From Hofstenia miamia (taxonomy: Eukaryota; Xenacoelomorpha; Acoela; Hofsteniidae), in contig CABFPE010000030.1 of NCBI GenBank assembly GCA_900660155.1, forward strand, positions 1,646,329-1,710,328: DNA of 64,000 nucleotides, read 5' to 3'. The translations under genes were made by a program, and so were the position numbers. The first letter of the stretch is position 1, and each line of letters starts with the position of its first letter. Of this stretch, positions 12,401 to 53,505 are shown piece after piece. Under the pieces are notes generated by a model that searched no databases, was not told the DNA's origin, and worked only from the letters and a program-made list of their open reading frames with translations.

Positions 12401-15400
12401 CTTTGTAAGAAATATTCGGACTCGTTTGCAAATTCGCTGTTCCGTGGCAGCTCCAGGTTTGGCAAAATGTTTAAAACAATGTTTTTTGCTCTTGGCAGGT
12501 CCACCTCAAAGTACTACTATTTTGCTCAAAACACGTAGTAGCAAACATTGAATTTTGACAATTTTGATAAACATTCATTTTTCGTTTCATACACGTAGAA
12601 AAAACGCACGCTTTTCTGTTTTTTCTGTGGACAGTCCATTATGAAAGAAAGAATGGATGAAGTCCGAAAATTGTTTTCCAAAATGTTCTATATGCATTTG
12701 AAAAACACAACTTAAAATCATTGCAAAAAATGTTTAAGCAGGAGCTGTTTAAAACTTTCCAACCTTGGGCAGCTCTACACTCTGCATATGGGTAGAAATA
12801 TGTACATTATTTTTCTGAAAATTAAAATATTCTATATTCAAACCAATTTTCTGCGGAGTTTTCTTCATGATTACTTTCCGTGAGTGATTGCTCAATTATT
12901 TAGGTAAATTTTATGAGCGGTGATTGTCCAATCAATGTCACCATTCGAAAGACATCGTCTCAACTCTCAATTTGTTTATAAATATTCAATCCATTTTGAA
13001 TTGTTAATAAATTCCTTAGAAGCATTTATTATGTTGACGGAAATCACGGTTAATTGCTAATATCACATTAATGTTATTGGCCTTTTTACGATTTACTCGA
13101 TGTTTGGTTGTTTGTAAAAAGCTTGTTTGACTTGATTCGCCTTAATGCATTAGACACTTCGCTTTGAATTATTTATATTTGGGAACGCACAATGCCTGCC
13201 TTCTAATTTTGTTATTACCTGATCTCTCTATATGTTAGGATCAACATAGGTCCATGGATTGATTTATTAAACCATTTGTAGTGAGGCATGGGGTGTCACA
13301 TGCAAGTCATGGATAAAATGTATTTTAAAATCTGAATCATGAGTCCGTCTAGGAATACATTTTTATTTTCAAAGTTTTAAAATATAAACACATCCCAAAT
13401 AGATTTGCAAATGGCAAGGAAATTGGTTGGTTAACGATATGGCAGTAGTGCAATTGATTTATACAAAAACTATTATGCAGCACACACGACCTGTGCGTGT
13501 GTTAAGAGAAGAAAATACTAAAGCCATAATTTTTGCATTTTGTTATTTGCGTGCGTATACTCTTTCAAAAAATAAATTTTTGAAAATTCCATATTGAGCT
13601 ATTCAAAAATAATGATGCACTAAACTAGTAATTACTTTCATGTTAAATAGAAAGAAAATAGCTTTTGCTAAGACTCACCAAACTATGTGGAAGGGCAATA
13701 TAAGTATTGGGAAATTTTTAAATTTTGGGTAGGACCAGTGCTTGTGTCCGCTCTGTAGCCTGTACCCCATTGTGCATGTAGCAAGAAAGCCACCCAGTCT
13801 ACTATTTTACAATCTGGAATAATTTTTTGTCCTGGGATTGGAATTGCAAAATTTTTCAGTCCTGGGATTGCATATAATTTACTATGAGCATCCTGCGTTT
13901 TAAGTGTACACAATATCCCTAAGCTGTTTTAAAACTCCATCCAAATATATTTTAGTAGTTTTTCTTAAAATTGTTAAAATCACTTAAAATTCTAAAGATA
14001 TTTTGCGTTTTTAGATATAATACACCTGTGTTTAGGAATGTGTTAAACCAATGTTCTATTATGTCTTCGTGAATATTGTTGTACCAATGCATTTAATGTA
14101 ATAATGCATTTTTAATTTAATTATTCGATGTGAAACAATTTCAACAGAAAAAATATAAACTTAAGTCGGCCTACAGCTTGAGATTTTTGAAATCCATAAA
14201 ACAGAATTCTGTGCTATTTCACGCTGTTGCTTACCTCAATGAACGTAAAATCACAACCCAACAATTTAAGAACTGTGCTCATGAACCACTCATACACCAA
14301 GGCAATCCTCATTTGTTGTTGGTTCTAAGTGTGCGGAGACGTACGCAGTATTTTCCCCTCGAAATTCAGGAGAATATTGAAAAACTAAACTTTTAAAATA
14401 CATTTCACCACCTAGTTCTTATATTTTTTAAATATTTTGAATTAGCCAATAATAATCAATTTTCAAAACCTGACTTAGAAGGGGGACATTCCAATGTATC
14501 CCTCTCTCTTGGTCCCGGCTGTATACGACTGTATGTGGGCCATCTAGTGGGGTATATCTGCCACAAAAATGTACAACAAAGACATGTAATGAATTGGAAA
14601 AAATTGATCAAAAAATCTGTGCGAAATGGTTAAAAATATTACCTCTTATTCGCCCTCATTTGTATTCAGAACAATTCAGTGATCATTTGTGTAAGCTGTG
14701 AAGAATGTTAGTAATCTTAAATTCATATTACAACAAGGCGATTTTAGCAAGTTTTTCTAATTTTTCAGAGCACTTAAAAAATTCGATTCTGTGTAAAGCA
14801 TCAGAAGATGTCAATTCCGACTTCAGTGAAATGTGCAATGAAACATACAAAATATATGACGAAACTTCTTTTGACCACTATCAGATGCAATGGTTGTCAC
14901 CTGCAAGAAACTACTATTTTCATTGCCTAATCTTTTTTTATTATTTCTACAAAACGATTGAAAACAAATTTTGCTGCATGTTATTTTTGCAAATGATCAT
15001 ATATAACTCAGAAATAATGTTTATTGTCTTTAGAGCCTGTATTTCATGAAATAGAATTACTGGATTTGTATTTGAAATTTGTTCATTAACCTCAATATGA
15101 TAGCAATATGTAATACCATTGTAGTAGAAGTATAATTTCTGAATAGCTCAATAGGGATTTCTAAAAGAGTACAACTATGCGATATAATTGCTTGAGTATT
15201 TTCTTTCACTTGACTCTCACACAGGTCGGGTGTAGTAGGTAGACTGCAATTATTTCATTTAGGTGAAAGGTGATTGATTATATTAGTTGTAAATATGGAT
15301 CACAAGATCATGAATTTTACTAGTCTGAACATTAGTATCTTCAATGCTAGGATTGCGAGATAAGTTTAAATTTATTAACCAGTGTTTTCAAGTAGTAATA

Positions 15401-17300
15401 TATTTCATATTAACCATTTTTCTTAAGCAATCTGTTGCGATTTATTTGTTTAGAGAAAAAATCCGTTTTGTACATTTTTAAAAATGTAGTGAAATATGTA
15501 GAAGGGAAATTCATAAATGCTTGGATCGCAGATCTATAGTTAGACATTAAAAATTGAATTTAAAAACTTTATTTCAATGCTAGTCATTTAACATTGGTAA
15601 AAGCTTATTCTGTTTTATAATATTCAAAGAAAACTTAATATCAGATTATTTCTGATCATACAGCCTACTAGTATGCAATACGCTGTAGTAACTCTAGACA
15701 CGTAATTTAATTTTGAGTGTATTTTGAAACAATCTCATTTCTACATTTTATAATCATTCTGATTCGTCGACACTTAAAATTGCTTGAGATTTCAAAAAAA
15801 ATAGTATTCAATTGGTGAAATATTAACTCCATTTAAAATTTAGGAGTAATAATGCGACGCCTCAATTTATAGCGCATGCATAAATATTTTATAAATTCTT
15901 TATACAAAGAATAATGGATAATCTAAAATCCATAAAAATCCTGTAGAAAATTTAATGATTATTTATATCGTAAAACTTGCGATGTCTTTTTCAGCTGCAC
16001 CTGTTCCATTTGAAATTTACAGGATTTTACTAAATTTGCTGTTAATTGTCATCTATAACACCTTTTTAAATCTGGAACTGAAACAAATGAAATTGAAGCG
16101 TCCAAAGTGTCTTAGCAACGTAGACTACTCGTATTTTAAATATGCGCCATACAGTCGCCTCAAATATTTCGTGACCTTAGGAAATATATCAATGGACAAG
16201 GGAAATAAACACGTGGGTTGCCGAAAATAATGGCTGATTAGCAAACAATTGTGGACAGTAGAAAATAATGAGTAGATAAAATTGTTTTTCTGAAGAATAC
16301 TATGGGTTCTCGGAAATGGTTTTAAAGGAATTATTTACATTATTAATGATGTTTTATTGCTTTAGAATTTCAGTATTTTTTACTCGATGTGTGAATCTAT
16401 GAAAGCTGGATTCTAAGCAAACAGTAAATTTATTTTCCCGAATATCTTTACCTTGATTTTACTGTGTGAAATTGTAATAAATTTTGCGCTTAATTCGCTG
16501 TTAAGATAGTTTATTTGAATTATATGCGTGCATGTTTACTATAGGAGACTAACGTATTAATGTTCCTTAAAAAATCCGTTTTCAACTAATTGGTTTCTGC
16601 CGTCGTTTAATTAGTTTCCAATATCCAGTAATATATTTCTCTTATTTATTAGTATGTTTACCAGCATAAATAAGTGGTGGAACTGTATAAATGCTTACCA
16701 TTTGATGTCGCGTATCGAACTGTGATGTTGAAGCTTCTCCATGCACCGCCCATTCCCTTGATTTCATCTTCATCCAAGCGAAATAATAGAATTTTTTTAT
16801 TGTTTTCTAGTACAGCACTAACAAAATACGTGTTTTTTACTTCTCCCAAATGCTCGTCTTCATCTGCAACCTAAATAGAGGATAAATTTGTTACATTTAA
16901 TCGCTATGAGTTTGAAACTACATTTTTAACAAGCTCTTAGAATGATCTTAATCTTAGGATCTCAATTCACGAGTTTCCATTAGCATGTATAATAGAATAG
17001 AATTGTACATTATAGACTATCTAAGGATTTAGGAAATTATACAATTAGAATATATCCTCAGTATTATACGATATTTTTTCGTTTCGGTGCTGCAAGTTCG
17101 AGCAGGTGAATGGTTATGCTGTGCATTTAAGAAAGATTGGTTGGGGCAGAGGAGTCAGTTGTCCCAAACCCCTAAAATCAATTTTTCAAAAAAGACCTCC
17201 CTACATTTTATAATTTAAACACTAACCGTCCTCTTAGTTCCGCCGCCATTCCATAGATATGTAACCAACCACTTGAAGTAGTTTTTACTACCAAGTACAA
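4653..17300 (-). CDS. Divergent phospholipid scramblase (spliced gene)
   Basis: Minus-strand gene assembled from four exons with matching phases: 17300-17227, 16870-16699, 10838-10539 and 4846-4653. The spliced protein ends with a scramblase barrel. In order it has a block ending LLFRLDEDE (family 'VYFAAEDTD' region), a beta strand with SFNITVRYA, a Cys cluster NGCCCGSGSAVTVY, the middle segment SACWLKCLACLYRYDTYEIF, IGEMGREFTGHD, DSDRFTVTLN, and the terminal helix LLLGAVICIDFDLFEDN before the stop. These follow the PLSCR domain order, but identity to vertebrate members is low. Known family role: calcium-dependent lipid scrambling at membranes; nuclear roles are also reported. The N-terminal exon (NYFKWLVTYLWNGGGTKRT) is not recognised. 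Introns are 0.36, 5.9 and 5.7 kb and hold transposon remnants. Confidence 0.7.
4847..6460. other. Scramblase intron, left part
   Basis: AT-rich intronic sequence with no supported exon. Short ORFs at 5941-6165 (-) and 6095-6292 (+) overlap each other and show no domain. Confidence 0.45.
6477..7897 (+). pseudogene. Frameshifted intronless coding sequence of unknown family
   Basis: A run of coding-like sequence broken by frameshifts and stops. In order: DVDIDFPAILKFSSKKLPTY, SDGVLRYLIEHQTVK and EAFNEVKKRVYSK (6477-6707); KDWEIFREAKKRLQLRK, then KNEHEYLLDQQTE, CDKGVDHVWYAAMMRRL (6740-7078); an acidic linker and a basic patch KRKQFIIADISDDPYLKLYN (7118-7300); SDHRVYETFDGFKGLGLSTS in another frame (7303-7485); and IVDAQISDSTEHNKGF with FCETHTTLGFSSAMNT (7652-7897). 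No introns are apparent over 1.4 kb and base composition is less AT-biased than the surroundings, so it behaves like a decayed transposon-borne or retrocopied gene. I do not recognise the family. It lies inside the scramblase intron on the opposite strand. Confidence 0.5.
8266..9265. other. Assembly gap, exactly 1000 N
   Basis: A run of exactly 1000 N, a conventional placeholder for a gap of unknown size. The right edge is an (AT)n tract. ORFs reported across it are artefacts of X-translation. Confidence 0.99.
9266..9440. repeat. (AT)n microsatellites beside the gap
   Basis: Two pure AT tracts, at about 9266-9284 and 9397-9440. The first abuts the 1000-N gap and probably explains why the assembly broke here. 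Confidence 0.9.
9464..10110 (-). pseudogene. Decayed transposon-like protein fragment (DTTASNTG family)
   Basis: Minus-strand coding remnants in shifting frames: KIDRLAIIVTLKGKEQLLGG (near 10100), LSCDPTASTTGRIHDACTNL (near 9920), and LLYNSCCHHICELVLKSCFD followed by MGPNSGSDMALFKIF (about 9860-9740). This order recalls a large, multi-copy metazoan protein family from memory ('VDRLPV.V....QLLG', 'CFDTTASNTG', 'ACRHH..E..L', 'SGPD..LFKRF') that behaves like a transposon product. Here the usual Asp-Thr-Thr is DPT, and frameshifts separate the blocks, so it is dead. The family recall needs a search; the frameshifts are directly visible. Confidence 0.5.
10539..10838 (-). CDS. Scramblase central exon (Cys cluster)
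   Basis: 300-nt exon with acceptor ATCTTTAG and donor G|GTAAGA on the minus strand. It encodes DENSVLVTFNRKF, the cysteine cluster CCCGSGS, a GEVQQQ turn, and SACWLKCLACLYRYDTYEIF, ending at CIGEMG. The Cys-rich turn and the 'G..IGEV' repeat match the centre of the scramblase barrel. Its 3' part aligns with the start of the plus-strand copy at 1564-1893. Confidence 0.72.
10839..16698. other. Scramblase intron, no exon recognised
   Basis: 5.9 kb of AT-rich intronic DNA. Small ORFs (11734-11925 -, 13683-13913 -, 14130-14396 +, 14705-15049 +, 15955-16230 +) have no recognisable domain, no repeat structure and no paired splice sites that I could verify. Two short blocks recur elsewhere: near 12930 (also near 3490) and at 12040-12080 (also near 49050). 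Confidence 0.45.
16699..16870 (-). CDS. Scramblase upstream exon
   Basis: 172-nt exon with acceptor CTATTTAG and donor ATG|GTAAGC on the minus strand, starting in phase 0 and ending in phase 1. It encodes VADEDEHLGEVKNTYFVSAV, a basic/hydrophobic strand, LFRLDEDE, and SFNITVRYATSN. The phase-1 G joins the next exon to give an Asp (SND-ENS). The plus-strand ORF at 16674-16874 is its antisense shadow. Confidence 0.65.
17227..17300 (-). CDS. Probable scramblase N-terminal exon
   Basis: 74-nt exon with acceptor TATTATTACAG and donor ACG|GTTAGT on the minus strand. The one frame that joins in phase to the next exon is open and reads VLGSKNYFKWLVTYLWNGGG followed by TKRT. No family match is recognised for this piece; the call rests on splice sites and phase. 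Confidence 0.5.
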
Positions 17301-18770
17301 CTGTAATAATACGTCCGTGTACCAAGATATTTGTGCAAAACAAGTAGACTTACGTAAACATTGAGTTTTTTATACTAGAATCATGAATCAACATCAATAC
17401 ACTGAGATGAGAATGCAAAGCAAACTTAAGAATGAGAATATTTTCACGTTTTCCTTTATTTTTTAAGAATTTGCGTTATTTGTAAGACTAGAATATTTTA
17501 TGAATTTCTTTCAATGTTTGATAAAATTGAGTAAAAAGTTTTTAAGTAATATTCTGGTTTGTTATTCTGTTATTCTCGTTGTCTTTGATAAAACAATGAA
17601 ATCTATTCGCATTAAAGCAAATTTTGTAAATGCCAAAATGAAAGCAGTGTCTACATTTTTCGGCATGATGCTGTCATTTCGAAAGTTTCTACTTAATTAT
17701 GTTAAACAATAATTAGAGGAATAAATTTACAATATAACAATAATCAGTGGTCTGTAAAATGGTATTTTTAATAAACGATCAATGTACCACTTTACATTTT
17801 ACACGTGAATGTACACTACACGACATCTCAAAAATGTTCATCAGTTAACTGGTTTTAATAAAAAAAGGTTTAATATATGTAATTTCATTTCATTGAATAA
17901 TATGTTTTACCATTTATGCAGTTAGGTTGCTTCTTAAAATATAAAAATATTTGATTAAAATATATGTTTAAATATAGAATGTGCGAAAAACAAATCAACC
18001 AAATTTAATAACATTAAGAGTTTAAGCACATTTATATCAAAATAAATATAAAATAAACAAAAACAAAGAAGCAATACTATAAACTACTATACATGTATAT
18101 TTAGAAACTGATAAATATGCACTATTATTTAAACGGCGTAGATGTTAAATGAAATCTGACCATGTATTTAATTGTTTTGATATTCCTAATAGGGACTGTT
18201 TAGATAGTAAAAGTTCTTTAATTTTTCGTCGGAAATGTTTATAATGTTGTGCCATTTGTATTATGGGACTTAATACTAGAACATCCATTTCGTCAATTTT
18301 GAGGAAATTCATTTTCATTTCAAAAATGATAGATAAAATAGAGGAACCTGAAAGCTAGATTAGATGATATCGTTTTTACATCATTATCCTCAATATGTAC
18401 GTGTTTTGTTACTTATATGATATGCACACTTTAATTAATGATTACCTAGAACGGCAATTTGGTCAAATTTGGCGAAACATTACTATTCACATGAATTCAT
18501 GTATGTATCTATACAAGTTTACTGCAAATACCGTCCAAGAATGTTGTATATGAATCCAATGTAATTCCCTGTATTCAAACAATCTATAGTATGCAAATAT
18601 TTATGGTGTCAGAATAAATATAACATAGATATAAGATAGCATTGACTGTTCCAATGACTTTGATTATAGTAGATTACAAACCCTCACTCAAATAAACACT
18701 TGTACAATATTGCAATCGCCCAACGTCCGTTGAGAAATACTGCACTAAATATTTTTTAATCCTTATGGCA
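17301..18770. other. AT-rich intron, no feature recognised
   Basis: Highly AT-rich with several short A/T runs. The ORF at 17500-17712 (+) has a hydrophobic, compositionally biased translation and no support. Confidence 0.45.
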
Positions 18771-18779
18771 AATAGATAT

Positions 18780-19450
18780 TATTTACTCTGATGGCAATGA
18801 ATCTAATTATGATCATGATAGTGACATTGATGTTGTTACACTAAATACCCGTACCACACATAGGAATGAGCAAGGAATGAGTGATGAAGAAGAAAACTCA
18901 TCCGATGTAGAGATATCTTCTGATGTAAAATCTTCACCTATTAGTTCAGTTGATGCAAAGTAGAGACGTTTTGTGTGTGGAACAAATAACGCCTTTATTA
19001 GAACGAGAATTGTAATGTTTTTTCTCAAAATTAATGCATTTCAAATTTGACTAAGAGAAAGATCTCATGTTAATCCACTTTGTGATATACTTTCAAAAGA
19101 AAACCTCATCCTACTCTCTTCTGGGCAGAAAGTAGGTGCTGATGCCATGTTGAGACTTTATACTACACGGTGTGCATCAAAGAGATGGCCAGTGTCTGTT
19201 TGACATTGTAGTATTGAATTCGTGGATCTGCGTCAAACAAGCAACATGCTCAAATATTCCTCGGAAACGATTACTTATGATTGTTATGGAGCAATTATCT
19301 TTTATCAGGAATGCAACCATTTCTCAAGAATTAGAATCTTCACAAAATAATCCCTGGAAATAAAAATACTATATTGTTATGTGCAAAAACAAAGGCTCTG
19401 CAAGGTCCAGGTTGTGTTCAAAATATTTGTGTGCTAGACATTGTATCAGG
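18780..19450 (+). pseudogene. piggyBac-type transposase remnant
   Basis: Plus-strand reading frames, broken by several stops and shifts, follow a piggyBac (DDE_Tnp_1_7) layout. There is an acidic N-terminal stretch (DSDIDVV, then SDEEENSSDVEISS). Near the C-terminus VGADAMLRLYTTRCASKRWP, followed in another frame by FDIVVLNSWI, corresponds to the family's 'GVD.mD.m...YS..R.trRWp...f...lDi...NaWi' block. The end ALQGPGC is seen near 19400. The catalytic core between the two regions is missing or unreadable, so this is an internally deleted, inactive copy. It lies in the presumed first intron of the minus-strand scramblase. Confidence 0.6.
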
Positions 19451-19639
19451 GAAAATGGAAAAAAAAGTAAGTTGAACTGTTTGCACTTCTTGGAATGTTT
19501 GATTTGATTTGTAAAGTTTTTTATTGCTTTTCACATTATTTCAGTACTGATACTACGTACACTATTTGCTTTGTAATGGATATGTTGTTTTCTATATAGA
19601 AAAGTTGTCTTTCATTGTACACAACTACAAAGATAATAA

Positions 19640-20012
19640 TTATATAATTATATATATATATATATATATATACATATATATTGGTGATTTGTAACATACT
19701 AATGTGAAATTGCGATTACAAAACACCAAAAATGTGAATTTTGTATGTTACAAACCACCATTTTCTGGTACGATACTTCAGGTATATTTTTTTTCAAAAA
19801 AAGTTAATGATCCTCTTAATGGCNTTCGATCATGTCATCAGTAAAAATTTTCCTGATTACTTACAGACATATATTTTGTTAAATGCAGATTTTTTCCTGT
19901 TAATAACTTTATTAAAAAAACGTCTGTTAAAAAATATTCTGTTCTTGGAAATTTAAGCTCCANNNNNNNNNNNNNNNNNNNNNATATATATATATATATA
20001 TATATATATAAC
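19640..20012. repeat. (AT)n tracts, short N-run and single N
   Basis: AT microsatellites at about 19646-19680 and 19984-20010, an N-run at 19963-19983 and one N at 19824. Sequence between them is AT-rich with no supported gene. Confidence 0.85.
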
Positions 20013-20797
20013 TTTGACAAATATAATAGATTTATAAGTTATAGTATATTTTATTAAATTATATAATAAATAACAATAAAATAACATTTGGGCAAGAAAA
20101 ATATAATTTAACACATAGAAAATTAGATTTCGTCAAAATCTACGAAATTGACGTATGAGGTAAGAAAAAATAACGGACATTCTAGTGTTAAATCATTTTA
20201 TAATTTAGAAGCTTTAAAAGAAAATGAATCTGGACGATTAATGCTACTATATAACTTGTGATTTCTCTCACCGATTTTGATATAATTGCTTAAAAATGCA
20301 AGGGTTTTGAATTGTGTACATATTTGTGTATCATACAAATTGTTTGATATTGAATTAAATACTTAGCATGATCAAAACGTAATTACCTTGCGCTAATTAC
20401 CTTGACCATCATTTTTGGTGATCTTATCAACAACACTCGAAAACTAGTATTTGCTGAGAAGAAATAGTAGAAATATGTTAAATGTTAGTATTTTCAATTC
20501 CAAATGCAAAGAAACCAGTAGTTGTTTTATTCATTTTTACAACAATTGATTAAACAAAAAAAATGCAGTTGTTTTCAAGATTTGTATGCAGAAAACACAC
20601 TTCATTACAATATTGAATGCATGCAATTAAACCTGGTGGTATAAATTTTCATGTGTATCATTTTTTAGATATAATATAAATTTTGATTATTTTATTATAT
20701 TTAATTGCATTTTGTCAAAGTTGTTAATACGTTTATGTAAAAAGTAGGTAATGTGAGGGTTAAATGTTTATACCGAAATAACATAATGTAAGTGATG

Positions 20798-21076
20798 CAG
20801 GCGCGGCTTTAGGGGGGAGGCACCCGGGGCCAGTACCCCCCTTTTTGGGGATTTTTTTTGTAAAAGTGTCTTCCTCAAATATTTGTTATGTTGATGCTTG
20901 CAAGTTTCATCCGACAATTTAAGGTGAGCAATGCATTAATTTGGACATTTAGAGGTTACATTTTACAATGAAATTTTCACTTAGAGTTATTTTTGTTTAA
21001 ATTTCCATTTTAGTTGTTTTCTTGAAACAAAATTGGATGGTGCCTCCCTGTTTTAAAAATCTTAAAGCCGCGCCTG
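20798..21076. mobile_element. hAT-like MITE with CAGGCGCGG termini (copy 1)
   Basis: A 279-bp non-coding element with 14-bp inverted ends CAGGCGCGGCTTTA / TAAAGCCGCGCCTG. Flanking 8-mers are AAGTGATG and AATTGATC (6 of 8 identical), compatible with a decayed 8-bp target duplication of the hAT type. A second, left-truncated copy is at 32376-32607. It has no coding capacity. Confidence 0.65.
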
Positions 21077-21771
21077 AATTGATCCGCTTTTTTAACAGCT
21101 TTTCGATTTGATGCGTTATGTATTTTTTGAAAGTTTCTTGTGAATTTTGTAAAATGTATAGGAGTTTCTAACTTTGGTGGTGGTGTAAAAAATTTAGAAG
21201 ATGTTGAAAATCCTTTTCGGTTTTTAGTTGCACAATTCGCGAAACCTATTTATACTTTAAGATTTTCTGCACAAAATTTTGGTGCTTTTTTACTTTTCGA
21301 TTATTTGGAATTAAAATCGTAGTAATCTAAAGAAAATATCATTAACTTGTGTAATTCGTAGTTTTTCAAAAATCATGTTGCATTGTTTTTGAAGAGTTCT
21401 TTCAAAAATATTTTTGGAATTAGCTCATGTGAATTTATAATAGTGGAGTTAAACTTGCAAATTATTAAGCAGAATTTGGTGTTTAAATTAGTTGTCAGTT
21501 TCCAATGTAAAAAATTAAAGCTAATGTCTTTTGTTTTTTTGAACTGTAAATACTCAATTCACTTTTTATATCAATGCATATTTTCAGATTCGATTAATTT
21601 TGTAAACATTTTCTTTGTTTTGTTACTCTTAAAGTTATTTTTTGGCCGGAATTATTTTTAAAAGCCATGCCATTATAAAATCTGAAATGAATTTAAGTGT
21701 TGACGTGATTGACTACGTCATCTAAGTGTCCTCCAGAGTTGTCACTTGCGCATGTTTTAAGCAAAACTTAC
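21077..21771. other. No gene recognised
   Basis: AT-rich sequence. ORFs at 21140-21322 and 21383-21661 (+) are T-rich and without recognisable motifs or paired splice sites. Confidence 0.4.
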
Positions 21772-21886
21772 TTGGTTGATAATAAACTTTGTGCATTCTT
21801 CCCAAACCTCCGTCCGACTGGCTGTCATACTCTCTTCTTGCTCTAGCAGGTGGCGTTTGTTGATTTATTTTCAGTTTTGAATAAGC
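21772..21886 (-). CDS. Possible first coding exon of the minus-strand scramblase
   Basis: On the minus strand the sequence reads QQTPPARARREYDSQSDGGL and then GRMHKVYYQP up to a strong donor (CAACCAA|GTAAGT), leaving phase 1. That is exactly the phase needed by the exon at 17300-17227. Pro-rich, flexible N-termini are common in scramblases. A second frame is also open here (HLLEQEESMTASRTEVWEEC, phase 0), and the 5' limit of the exon is not clear, so this is tentative. Confidence 0.35.
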
Positions 21887-24490
21887 TTTGTAGATGCCGT
21901 TGATTTATAATTCATGTCTTATCCACTTGCTCACATTTTGGAATGCCCACTTAGCATCATTAACAGGTCAACTTCCTATTTAATTCCTTGTGCATAAACA
22001 AACTTCTCTAACCACTTTAACACTAAATCTAAAATAGTTATTATTCGCAATCAATAATCGTGTGATTTACGCAGTTCAACTTTCCTTTGAAAATCAATGT
22101 ATGCAGAAATTCTTAAGATTTTATTTTGGTTTCTAACATTCAGCCTATGAAGTTTCCGAAGTGTTTTCTGGAATTGTTAATTTTTAATGAAGAAAATTAA
22201 AGAAAAATGAAGTGCATCATTAGCATTTCTTTTTGATTTGGTTGGATATTTTTTATTTGCGGCTGTTTTAAGTTTTCGTTTTTAGTTATTTGGGAATGAC
22301 TTGAAGATAGTCAATGAGTTTTTATTTTGTTTTATATCAAACACTCACTCTTTTCAACAAACTTTAAAAAGAATGTTTAGTTTGAAATTAATGCTTCATG
22401 ATAATCATTTCATATTTAAATGTTCTTAATACCGCAATTTATTAGAGAACATTTGTAAATACTATGTGCAAATGTATAGGGTTACGTTTTTTGCACATAA
22501 TTAGGAATATTCCTCAATCATTTATTTTAACTTTTTACATATATATTTTTTCCTAAATTTCAATTTTGCGGGATTATTATTCCTAATTTCACTGACTGGC
22601 TGTCCAAAGTACCGTAGATCTCTGTATATATGTCGCCTTTGTGCATAAGTCGGGGGGAAAAACAGACCTAAATCGAGGAAAATAGCCTAACTCTGGCATA
22701 ATTCGACCCATCGCCGAACAATTTATGGTTTAAAGTTTTAGTAGATGTTCAGATCCAAATCTTGCCTACAACAGAAAGTTGTTATCCTTAATCTTCAATA
22801 AATGTAATAGCCGCTCCTTGGCCGCTATTCACTCGATAATTTCCTCCGTTTTTGCCCTGACTCTTTTATAAGTCGACTTCTCGTTATTAAAGTTATTACT
22901 AGGAGAAAACCTCGACTTATACACGGAAATGTGTGGTAATTGAAATAGGGCAATCTTTGAATGCTTCCAAAGCTTTGACATATCATAGCATTAGAATAAT
23001 GGTCCATGCAAATCCGCATCATCTGCACACGCACTTTCATATTTCTAGACTGTTTTTCTAATAGTAGGCGAAGAATAATTCGTCTTGGCGTTATATAGAA
23101 TCGAAATCTTGATTATATCATTAAAACAGAACATAGATGTCTAACTTACAAATTAAATTCTGTTCATATTCTGGCACATAGAATATTCATGTGAACAAAT
23201 TGTGCAATTAATGCACCTTTGCAATATCTATCTATTTATCTATCTATCTACTGTATGTACGTAGCTTAATGCTTGATTTTAATTCATAAAATAAAGTAAT
23301 GTTCAAGGCAGCAATAGAATTTCGACCTACTCATCACTATAGAGAAATCGTGGACATGTGATCCTCACGTGGTGAGGATGAGGTTGAGAAAAAGTTAGGT
23401 AATCCCCACGCACATTGAAATATGAAAAGTATAAATTCAACATATTTTTTTTTAAATATTGAAAAATAATTACATAAGAAAGATTCAAATATTTCATGTA
23501 GTGATCACTTAGCGTGCTTCAAGTAAAAATGTGTACATTCTCATTAAAAGTGCTTAAAATATTGTCCAACCCTCTAAACTTATCAATGTGAAGACCTTGA
23601 AGCTCTTTTTTGAACTAAGATACATTTTGAATTCTTAATTTATCGAGATCTATCGCTTCGCTCTTGAGAAAATACGCGCTGAGGCGAAAACAATACCTGT
23701 TTATCAGAGGCTATTAAAATTTAATATTAGCATAAAATCAATCGATTTATTTCTATGTACTTTATTTTGCACAAAAGTATCTTTGAATTCATTGTTGTTC
23801 ACGTACTTTATTTTTGCATTACAACACAATGGAAAACTATGAATGTTTTTGTGTAATGGTTGAAAAACGTGTTGATGAATGCATTCACATTGTTTTTTTG
23901 AAATTATTGACATTAGGCCAGTTGATTTAACTCCATTTCATTTATAAATGGATTTTGTCTCTGAAACTAAGAATGGATTACGTATATGAAATATAACATT
24001 TCATATGGAATCAGTACATAATTTCTGTAAAAATATGTAATCTATTAGCACGGTTTGAAACTGTAAAATGAGATTTGTTTTGCATTTATAAAATCATTGG
24101 CATGTGTACCTGTGCCATTTTATGAATCAACATGAATCAAACACGCTACTATTCCAAATCGAATGTTTCCATGTATATATTCCCAAAAGGAAAACAAAAA
24201 CTCACACTATGGCTTGCAAGTCTAGGTATATTCTTGATATCAACTAATTTAGCATATTTGCTTTCAAAGATTCTACTAAAAAGTAGTAATCAAATTTATA
24301 TAATTTCTCTTCTTGTTGAACTGGAGTACACGATATAGTGTTTCATCGATTATAATCGATTGGTTACGCTAACTATACGATGTGTTAAATTGGGTATTAC
24401 ACGTTTTTCATATTAAAATATCGAGTTCTAATGTGATATTAGATTATATTTAGATCGTGGCCCAAACAGATTTCCAAATCTTCTTTTCAG
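21887..24490. other. Non-coding stretch between scramblase 5' end and SMC5 exons
   Basis: No splice-supported exon was found, including for the expected SMC5 hinge. There is a short (TATC)n tract at about 23225-23250 and a block at 22600-22930 (GTACCGTAGATCTC ... CCTCGACTTATACACGG) that looks like a degraded repeat. Small ORFs (22825-23040 -, 23704-23913 -, 24132-24338 +) are unsupported. Confidence 0.4.

Positions 24491-53505
<29,015 letters not shown>

Noticed and set aside
13683-13913. 76-aa minus-strand ORF with repeated PG(L/Q) turns
   Set aside because: No recognised family, no splice context, and the repetition is a short local duplication (CCTGGGATTG).
14130-15049. Plus-strand ORFs of 88 and 114 aa
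   Set aside because: AT-driven composition, no motif, no supporting splice sites inside the scramblase intron.
16674-16874. 66-aa plus-strand ORF
   Set aside because: Shadow of the minus-strand scramblase exon at 16699-16870.
22600-22930. Candidate transposon with GTACCGTAGATC / CGACTTATACACGG blocks
   Set aside because: Reminiscent of a mariner-type MITE, but no matching inverted ends could be paired.
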